DNA of 7,926 nt. It comes from an uncultured Acetatifactor sp. GTDB taxonomy: Bacteria > Bacillota > Clostridia > Lachnospirales > Lachnospiraceae. This document shows positions 6,302-7,926 of this stretch, piece by piece (the stretch's first letter is position 1; every line of letters starts with the position of its first letter). The notes under the pieces are model-generated. The model saw only the letters and a list, made by a program, of their open reading frames with translations. It was not told the DNA's origin and searched no databases. The position numbers were made by a program, and so were the translations under genes. The DNA is taken from positions 1 through 7,926 of the forward strand of contig CAOOJO010000115.1 in NCBI GenBank assembly GCA_948496895.1, read 5' to 3'.

Positions 6302-7606
6302 TCACAAGGACAGGGCCACCACTGCCTCTATGGCATCCGTATACGGGAACATGTCCACGGCCACACATTTCTCCACCTTGTATCCTTTTTTCACCAGAAT
6401 CCGCAGATCCGCCACCAGGGTATCCGGATTGCAGGAGATATATACGATGCGTCCGGGCCTGATTCTGGCCGCCGCGCCCAGGAAAGCCTCGCTGCTGCCG
6501 CTCCTGGGCGGATCCATCAGCAATACGTCCAGCCCCGCGCCCGCGTCCGCCATCTCCAGCAGGAATTCTCCCGCATCCCTCTGGTAGAAGCGGATGTTGG
6601 AGATATTGTTGCGCCTGGCGTTGCTGATGGCATCCCTCACCGCATCCCGGTTCAGCTCCACCCCCAGAATTTTTTTCGCCTGCCTGCTGGCGATCAGGCC
6701 GATGGTCCCCGTGCCGCAGTAGGCGTCCATCACGGTCTCTTCGCCTGTGAGCCGCGCGTACTCCATGGCCTTGGCGTAGAGCTTCTCTGTCTGCACGGGG
6801 TTCACCTGGTAGAAGGATTTCGGCGAGATGCGGAAGGTCATTCCGGCAAGCTCGTCTTCGATATATCCCTTTCCGTATATCACCTGCTCCCTGTCCCCCA
6901 GGACCATGCTGGTGTCCTTGTCATTGATATTGACGACCATGGTGGTGATCTCCGGGTGGATTTTCAGCAGCGCCTTCACGAAATTGTGCTTGGAGGGCAT
7001 GACGGGATAGCCCAGCACCAGCACCACCATGATCTGCCCCGTGGCATGTCCTACCCGCACCAGCACATGGCGCAGCAGCCCCCGGCCCGTGTCCTCGTCA
7101 TAGGGCCGTATCTTGAAGGATTTCAAAAGGCCCCGGATGGACACGATAATCTCGTCCGCCTTCCGGTTCTCTATCAGACATCTGTCTATGGGGACGATAC
7201 GGTGGCTCTTCTCCTCATAGGTGCCGGAAATGGCATTGTGCCTGGCATCCTCCCCGAAGACCGCATGGACCTTATTGCGATAATGGTTGGGGTCTTCCAT
7301 GGGGATGATGGGTTCCGGCCTGCAGTAGGGCTCCATGAGCTTGCGGAACCTCATGGCTTTCATCTCCAGCTGCTCCCCATAGCCCCTGTTGATCCACTGA
7401 CAGCCGCCGCACTTGGAGGACACGGGGCAGAGCTTTGGTGACCCAGCTCTTTTTTGCTCCGGCCTTCCCCCGCCGGAGGCCTTCCGTTCTGGCTTTTCCG
7501 CCCTTTCCGATTTCCGCTCTCCCCTTCCGGATGTGTCTCTCTCCGTCGTCCTTCGGGGCATTCCTTTTCCTGACGTTTCCCTCTTTGACTTACCGTTCAT
7601 CGGCAT
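6302..7606 (-). CDS. rlmD: 23S rRNA (uracil-C5)-methyltransferase, RlmD/RlmCD (RumA) family
   Basis: This SAM-dependent enzyme methylates C5 of a uridine in 23S rRNA (U1939 in RlmD; U747 as well in the Bacillus RlmCD type). The product has 434 residues. A [4Fe-4S] cluster site is formed by C60, C66, C69 and C143. FYQVN at 265-269 is the family motif, DAYCGTGTIGL at 294-304 binds SAM, DPPR is at 365-368, and SCNPDT at 391-396 holds nucleophile C392. E427 matches the general base, although the usual His-Val-Glu context reads Ala-Ile-Glu here. The family's N-terminal TRAM domain is absent; residues 1-58 are a low-complexity Lys/Arg/Glu/Gly/Ser tail. The ATG at 7606 has GGAGGG six bases upstream, so the tail is very likely translated. 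It is the first gene of the leftward operon. Which uridine it modifies cannot be decided from sequence alone. Confidence 0.94.
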   Translation of the reverse strand: MPMNGKSKRETSGKGMPRRTTERDTSGRGERKSERAEKPERKASGGGRPEQKRAGSPKLCPVSSKCGGCQWINRGYGEQLEMKAMRFRKLMEPYCRPEPIIPMEDPNHYRNKVHAVFGEDARHNAISGTYEEKSHRIVPIDRCLIENRKADEIIVSIRGLLKSFKIRPYDEDTGRGLLRHVLVRVGHATGQIMVVLVLGYPVMPSKHNFVKALLKIHPEITTMVVNINDKDTSMVLGDREQVIYGKGYIEDELAGMTFRISPKSFYQVNPVQTEKLYAKAMEYARLTGEETVMDAYCGTGTIGLIASRQAKKILGVELNRDAVRDAISNARRNNISNIRFYQRDAGEFLLEMADAGAGLDVLLMDPPRSGSSEAFLGAAARIRPGRIVYISCNPDTLVADLRILVKKGYKVEKCVAVDMFPYTDAIEAVVALSL

Positions 7607-7743
7607 AATTTTCCCTCCAGCTCCCTATGACCAGCGGGAGCGTATCCTTATCCTTCCTAATAGGACAATCATATCATCCTATCCGGCAGATTTCAACGGA
7701 TTTCTTTCCAAACAACTCCCGGCCTTACACGGGCTATGCTGAT

Positions 7744-7749
7744 ATTATA
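7744..7749 (-). promoter_or_regulatory. Candidate -10 box for the rlmD operon
   Basis: A perfect TATAAT lies on the minus strand about 140 bases before the rlmD start codon. There is no recognisable -35 box at 16-18 bases and no TGn extension, so this is only the best candidate in an AT-rich stretch. Confidence 0.3.
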
Positions 7750-7808
7750 TAGGCAAATATACATAGGGCTTCTAAATTCGTTCCACAATTTTTGTTTATT
7801 TCTACTAA

Positions 7809-7825
7809 TTTGCAAAATATGCAAA
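7809..7825. repeat. Short inverted repeat TTTGCA-N5-TGCAAA
   Basis: Two perfect 6-base arms flank the spacer AAATA, seven bases upstream of the tRNA -35 box, which itself reads TTGCAA. The size would fit a dimeric regulator's operator or an upstream element, but in AT-rich DNA it could be chance. Confidence 0.35.
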
Positions 7826-7832
7826 AAAATGG

Positions 7833-7861
7833 TTGCAATTTCTTCCTCGCCGCATTATAAT
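7833..7861 (+). promoter_or_regulatory. Promoter of the tRNA-Pro gene
   Basis: The -35 box TTGCAA (7833-7838) and a perfect -10 box TATAAT (7856-7861) are separated by 17 bases. The mature tRNA begins 13 bases after the -10, so the 5' leader would be only about six or seven bases long. Confidence 0.85.
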
Positions 7862-7874
7862 GATTAATGTCTTT

Positions 7875-7926
7875 CGGGGTGTGGCTCAGCTTGGTTAGAG
7901 CGCCGTCTTAGGGAGGCGGAGGTCGC
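7875..7926 (+). tRNA. tRNA-Pro, anticodon AGG (3' part outside window)
   Basis: The first 52 bases of a tRNA are present. The acceptor 5' strand is CGGGGTG (7875-7881), followed by T8-G9, a D-arm with stem GCTC/GAGC (7884-7887 and 7898-7901), and an anticodon arm with stem CCGTC/GGCGG (7903-7907 and 7915-7919, one G-T pair). The loop TTAGGGA puts the anticodon AGG at 7910-7912, with G37 after it. C1, the GGTTAGAGC D-arm and the AGGTCGC variable/T-stem start are typical of bacterial tRNA-Pro. The acceptor 3' strand, T-arm and any CCA lie past the right edge. Bacterial tRNA-Pro more often has TGG or GGG; AGG implies A34, which may be deaminated to inosine. Other tRNA genes may follow outside the window. 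Confidence 0.92.

Larger units (their letters stand above)
7607..7874. other. Divergent intergenic region between rlmD and tRNA-Pro
   Basis: These 268 bases separate the leftward operon from the rightward tRNA gene. They hold the rlmD ribosome binding site (GGAGGG, 7618-7613), a candidate -10 for rlmD, an inverted repeat at 7809-7825 and the tRNA promoter. The part from about 7740 to 7865 is strikingly AT-rich. No convincing small gene, terminator or riboswitch was seen. Confidence 0.7.

Noticed and set aside
5822..7441. A 539-codon open frame on the plus strand, antisense to ansA and rlmD
   Set aside because: It spans two real genes and their gap, shows no domain and is His/Gln-rich, as expected for the complement of GC-rich coding DNA.
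7621..7640. Possible hairpin CTCCC-N10-GGGAG in the rlmD leader as a terminator or riboswitch part
   Set aside because: The stem is only five pairs with a 10-base loop and no U-run, and it includes bases close to the ribosome binding site. It is too weak to call.
1..7926. Mobile element, CRISPR array, toxin-antitoxin or defence system
   Set aside because: No transposase, integrase, repeat-spacer array, terminal repeats or defence-type domains are present; the gene set is conserved metabolism, RNA modification and protein quality control.

Overview
This window looks like chromosome of a fairly GC-rich member of the Bacillota, most likely in or near the Lachnospiraceae. That placement is an inference from gene content: the tig-clpP-clpX order, ClpP and trigger factor of Firmicutes type, a cytosolic asparaginase, and purine-rich Shine-Dalgarno sites. 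Nothing points to a phage, plasmid or insertion sequence, and I see no CRISPR array. Coding regions are GC-rich, while the two promoter-bearing gaps (about 2815-2851 and 7620-7870) are clearly AT-rich.

All seven protein genes are on the minus strand, so transcription runs from right to left. At the right edge is the 5' part of a tRNA-Pro gene (anticodon AGG) on the plus strand, with its own strong promoter. Leftward from the divergent gap comes a likely operon: a 23S rRNA uracil-C5 methyltransferase (rlmD family), a cytosolic L-asparaginase, a lipoprotein substrate-binding protein, and a fused permease-ATPase. The last two form an ABC importer of the sulfonate/nitrate/taurine/thiamine-precursor type, whose substrate I cannot name.

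One base past the importer stop codon begins a strong promoter with an extended -10. It drives the protein quality-control operon: tig (trigger factor, folding of nascent chains), clpP (protease subunit) and clpX (unfoldase), the last cut off by the left edge. ClpX feeds substrates to ClpP, and trigger factor acts upstream at the ribosome.

Most of the window is conserved housekeeping, and I see no clearly new system. The parts worth a second look are these: the permease-ATPase has no ATG, GTG or TTG start before its first membrane helix and may begin at AUU; its ATPase half is very compact and stops just after the switch histidine; the methyltransferase has a charged low-complexity tail where the TRAM domain usually sits; the tRNA-Pro carries A at the wobble position; and the tig leader holds a 17-codon reading frame ending at the tig ribosome binding site.
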